Below, piece after piece: positions 60,547 through 64,000 of a stretch of 64,000 nucleotides of DNA. The stretch covers positions 16,507,501 to 16,571,500 of the forward strand of contig JAYKKT010000086.1 of assembly GCA_036023115.1 (NCBI GenBank). Reading direction: 5' to 3'. The stretch's first letter is position 1. Every line of letters starts with the position of its first letter. The translations under genes were made by a program, and so were the position numbers. Origin of the DNA: Brasenia schreberi (Eukaryota; Streptophyta; Magnoliopsida; Nymphaeales; Cabombaceae). The notes below the pieces were generated by a model, which worked only from the letters and a program-made list of their open reading frames with translations, was not told where the DNA came from and did no database searches.

Positions 60547-61998
60547 CAACAACAACAACAACAACAATTAAGCCTTTTTCCATACTAGACGGGGTCGTCT
60601 ACATGGATTCTTTGTTTTCACAGAGCCCTATCATGTGCCATGTTAGCAGTAAACTCACAATAAGCTAGATCATTCTTTATTGTTTCTTTCCAACACTTTT
60701 GTGGTCGTCCTCTACCTCTTTTAACTCTTTTTATATGTTCAAACCATCTTAAACGATATTCTCTTATTTTATCCTCTATTGGTGTCACTCTTAATTTGTT
60801 TCTACTAACCTCATTATCTATACGGTCTTTTTTTGTATGACCACACATCCATCTCAACATCTTCATTTCTGTCACAGACATCTTTTGTACATATTGATGA
60901 TTAAGTGCCCAACACTCAAAACAATAAAACATGGCAGGTCTAATTGTTGTTATATAATATTTACCTTTTAACTTTAATGGTATCTTCTCATCACAAAGAA
61001 TACCTGATGCTCCTCTCCATTTTAACCAACCAACATTAATTATATACGTAACATCTCCATCAATTTTTCTATCACTTTGAAAAATTGACCCTAGGTATTT
61101 AAAACTTTCCTTTGGGGATGCAATGTGTGCCAATTTTAATTTTTATGTCCTCTGAAGTAACCAAATGATCAAACTTACATTTCATATATTTTGTCTTTGT
61201 TCTACTAAGTCGGAGGCCTTTGCTTTCTAATGTTTCTCTCCATAGTTCCAATTTTTTATTAACTTTTTCCTTAGACTCCTCCACTAATACAATGTCATCT
61301 ACAAATAACATACACCAAGGTACTTCATCTTGAATATATTTTATTAACTCATCGGACTTAAAGTTGATCCTTGATGTAACCCAATATTAACTTCAAAGAA
61401 GTCTCTCATTCCTTCATGAGTCCTCACACATGTTTTTACACCATTGTACATGTCTCTTATAAGATTAATGTATGTCAATGGAATACCTCTTTTTTCCAAG
61501 GTTCTCCAAAGAACCTCCCTTGGTACCCTATCGTAAACTTTTTCTAGATCAATAAATATCATGTGAAGGTCTTTCTTTTTGCTCTAAAATGTTCCATAAG
61601 ACGTCTCAAAAGGTGAATCGCATCAATAGTAGATCTGCCTGACATGAATCCAAATTGATTCTCGGTTGTACTTAATACTTGTCTTAACCTACGTTCGATA
61701 ATTCTTTCCCACAATTTCATAGTATGACTCATTAACTTGATACCTCGATAATTCGCACAATTCTGAATGTCTCCCTTGTTTTTATATATGGGTATAAGTG
61801 TACTTACTCTCCATTCCTCGGGCATCTTTTGGTTTCTTCATATTTCATTAAATAGTCTTGTGAGCTAAGTGATTACTTTTTCTCCTAGTATTTTTCAAAC
61901 TTCTGTAGAAATATTGTATGGTCCTACCGATTTACCACCCTTAATATATTTAAGAGCCTCTTTGACTTCATTCTTTTGAATACGTCGGTAGAAATTAT
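60547..61998 (-). mobile_element. 5'-truncated RTE, minus strand
   Basis: The 3' tail begins at 60547 (caacaacaacaac on the plus strand). On the minus strand it holds the C-terminal region (60618-61133), the RT with FVDDIVLVEE (61099-61311) and [14 protein letters not shown] (61344-61562), and the RT start (61559-61825). It ends at about 61998, inside the sequence just before RT motif 1, so the endonuclease is missing. About 50 bases of the RT, including [10 protein letters not shown], are deleted near 61355. It lies in a GSH1 intron in the same orientation as the gene. No target duplication was identified. Confidence 0.9.
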
Positions 61999-62003
61999 TA
62001 TAC

Positions 62004-62107
62004 AGCTCATGCTATGCGCCATGTAACTTATTGTTATACTCCGTTAAAATGCTATAGCTCATGCTATGCGCCATGTAACTTATTGTTATACTCCGCTAAA
62101 ATGCTAT
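62004..62107. repeat. 52-bp tandem duplication
   Basis: 62004-62055 and 62056-62107, each starting agctcatgctatgcgccatg, differ at one position. It adjoins the truncated end of the RTE at 60547-61998. Confidence 0.9.
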
Positions 62108-62162
62108 GAACAACCTTGATGTGCTACCATATGCCCAACCACATGAAGCTCTTAAGAAGAAA

Positions 62163-62299
62163 AGAGAAAGCTAAAGTACCATCTGTACACTTTTCAAAAA
62201 ACTATTTATGGTTCCAAAATCTCCTCGTGCATAAGTCGACAATCATGCTCTTTGCAAGAGCTGTTATAATCAAGAGAAAGCTAAAGTACCATCTGTACA
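62163..62299. repeat. 27-bp direct repeat, 110 bases apart
   Basis: agagaaagctaaagtacc... at 62163-62189 and 62273-62299. It lies in a GSH1 intron and no function is suggested. Confidence 0.75.
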
Positions 62300-63204
62300 A
62301 TTTACAAGAGTTGCTTAATAAAATTGAAAAGAGTCAAATCAAAAGAGGAAAGGAGAGACAGGAAGATCAGAACCACAATTGAGTGCATCAAGCAATAAAA
62401 TGTGCAATTAAATGCACCATCACATTAGACAAGCCATACTTTTGCCTTAAGATCATTCCACATCACATGCATGTGAGCTAAGAAGAAGATTCCCAATCAT
62501 AACATTTACATGTGGCTTCCTGATATAGGACTATTTGCCAACAAATAAAGACACTCACATTGATGTAAAAGTTACTACTCATTAAATGGATAATATTCAT
62601 GCTTTTGTTTATGACTTAGAAAACTTTTGACCGAACTGCAGGTAGGTTCTTCACTTCCTAATGGCATATCTTGCAAGTCTGAACAACTATAAATACATAT
62701 GGTCCTTTTCACTCTATCATACTTGAAACTCCTTTAAATCATAACCATGGAGTGAAAGTCATTCCTTAGAGTCAGCAAGGCAAGAATAGCACACAAAGAA
62801 TGAGAAGAAAAACAGGGTCACCTGATAAAGATGAGAGTTAATTTCAGCGCATGTTTGGTGAAGAGTTTCAAGAGGTGCTCCACTCAGTTCAAACTGTCCA
62901 CCAGGCTCCAATGAAATGCTTTGCTTCCCCTGTTCTGAACCTAACATCAGTATGTGCCTATGCATGCACACGTTAATAGACTTTTCTGTGTCCTAAATCG
63001 CAGCTTTTTGTTGTGAAATATTGACATGCACAGCAAAAGATTCAAGCTCAACAATGTCAACATCATAAGTACACAATCAGAATTGGAATTAAAAGAATCA
63101 ATAGGGGTGATTGTTTAGTGTTTAGTGTTTGTTGTTGTTCAATTGAAATACAAGGCACAACCATAATCATAGTAAGTTGTCAAGGCAAAAAGAAAGTGTC
63201 ACAA

Positions 63205-63251
63205 TGGTAGCTGACTCCATCTAGTATGAGAAAAGGCTTAGTTGTTGTTGT
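63205..63251 (+). mobile_element. RTE 3'-tail fragment
   Basis: About 45 bases (ctgactccatctagtatgag, aaaaggcttagttgttgttg) match the last part of the RTE. The words gtgtcac before it and gtcac after it may be what is left of a target duplication. It is a very short 5'-truncated copy. Confidence 0.7.
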
Positions 63252-63590
63252 CACTTTGCTAAAAGCCATTCTCGAATCCTCCCCAAAAATAGAAAAGCTA
63301 CTAGACACCATATTATATTATTAGATTAAATATAACCATCATGATGACAAGAAGTTTATGAAAATATACAAATGGTCTCTTAAGTAGTTGTTCTGCATTC
63401 AAAACATTACCGTAAAAAACTTTTGATTTTTTAAATCTACTACAAGATCCTCATAAAGATGAGCGTATATCTTTGCAGGGTAAAGGAAATAAATAACATG
63501 TACCAACAAAAGGTTTGATTGTTAAGATCTCAACATCAAACCCTTGTATGGTGCGATGGACAACATTAAAACTTTATATACATGTGTGTG

Positions 63591-63593
<3 letters not shown>

Positions 63594-63666
<73 letters not shown>
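63594..63666. repeat. (TA)n microsatellite
   Basis: About 73 bases of TA in the GSH1 intron, only 34 bases from the exon end at 63700. Confidence 0.95.
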
Positions 63667-63670
<4 letters not shown>

Positions 63671-63969
63671 CAGTTTCTACACGACACAGAGAGTACCACC
63701 TGTTTAAGCCCAATTATCTTCTCTCCTTCCATAACCTTCTCCCAATCAAATCTTTCAGAAATGCCTTCAAGCAAGCTTGCAATTTGACCATACTTCATTG
63801 GGTGGAGATTTCCAAATTCAAAACCAAACTTTTCATGCTCGGTTCCTATCCTGCCAGCAGAAGAAGATGTAATATGAAAGTGAGAGAGAGAGATCAATGC
63901 AATGGGAGACATTTTCTCCTATGTCACATTTTCTACTGTACACAATTAACTTTATATGTACACATGTAT

Positions 63970-63971
<2 letters not shown>

Positions 63972-64000
<29 letters not shown>
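63972..64000. repeat. (AC)n microsatellite at window end
   Basis: The run reaches the last base, so its true length is unknown. Confidence 0.9.

Larger units (their letters stand above)
39274..63850 (-). pseudogene. GSH1: GSH1 glutamate-cysteine ligase, 3' part of gene, disrupted
   Basis: GSH1 makes gamma-glutamylcysteine, the first step of glutathione synthesis, in plastids. Exons in this window, in transcript order: 63850-63700, 62929-62822, 60249-60157, 59436-59354, 59160-59092, 58997-58927, 58841-58773, 54467-54374, 54229-54140, 54063-53983, 42895-42803, 40378-40298, 40203-40134, 39358-39274. They give an almost continuous match to plant GSH1, from IGTEHEKFGFEFGN through [31 protein letters not shown] and [19 protein letters not shown] to [12 protein letters not shown] and the stop. 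The transit-peptide exon lies beyond 64000. Three defects are seen: a 1-base deletion in the fourth listed exon (83 instead of 84 bases), no AG before 40203 (tgcat|GATGG), and a frame mismatch entering the last exon. Introns hold several transposons. Otherwise phases are consistent. Probably a pseudogene; assembly errors are the alternative. Confidence 0.9.

Noticed and set aside
63522..63713. Open frame with a long YIYIYI run
   Set aside because: Translation of the (TA)n microsatellite in a GSH1 intron.

Overview
This is a stretch of plant nuclear genome, most likely from a flowering plant. It has intron-containing genes for plant-specific proteins (a U/P-type cyclin, a GAUT12/IRX8-type cell-wall glycosyltransferase and a GSH1-type glutamate-cysteine ligase), long AT-rich intergenic DNA, long dinucleotide microsatellites and many retrotransposons. 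The GSH1 copy lacks the second cysteine of the redox pair called CC2, which I recall as restricted to rosids, so a non-rosid angiosperm is likely. I cannot fix the species.

Layout. (1) 274-11174 is a plus-strand RTE-type LINE broken by two later insertions: a minus-strand Copia element (342-4844) and a complete minus-strand RTE (6828-10106) with a perfect 17-bp target duplication. A terminal-exon candidate of an unidentified gene lies just downstream (11394-11577). (2) 14104-16346 is an intact two-exon cyclin. (3) 16780-27300 is old retrotransposon debris: a minus-strand Copia RT/RNase H relic, an unresolved LTR-like block with tandem repeats, and a minus-strand Ty3/Gypsy pol relic. (4) 28770-32675 is an intact six-exon GAUT12/IRX8-like gene whose splice junctions all keep frame (532 aa). 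(5) 33749-33871 is a tRNA-type SINE candidate; 35690-36265 is a plus-strand Copia relic; 36980-37960 is an L1 tail. (6) 39274-63850 is the 3' part of a minus-strand GSH1 gene of at least 14 exons. Its introns hold a short 5'-3' RTE derivative, a Copia inside a Copia (43076-53126), an RTE carrying a non-autonomous hAT element (54663-58742), a truncated RTE (60547-61998) and several microsatellites.

Function. The cyclin and GAUT12 genes look intact. The GSH1 copy keeps most exons in frame, but three separate defects (a 1-nt deletion, a missing 3' splice site and a frame break at the last exon) suggest a pseudogene unless the assembly is wrong. Every retroelement reading frame seen is broken.

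Most interesting: the GSH1 lesions, the nested Copia pair whose inner element has more diverged LTRs than the outer one, a hAT-like element whose end is a chain of perfect palindromes, and a roughly 0.2-kb RTE derivative that keeps only the structured 5' end and the 3' tail. All comparisons were made by eye; no search or alignment program was used.
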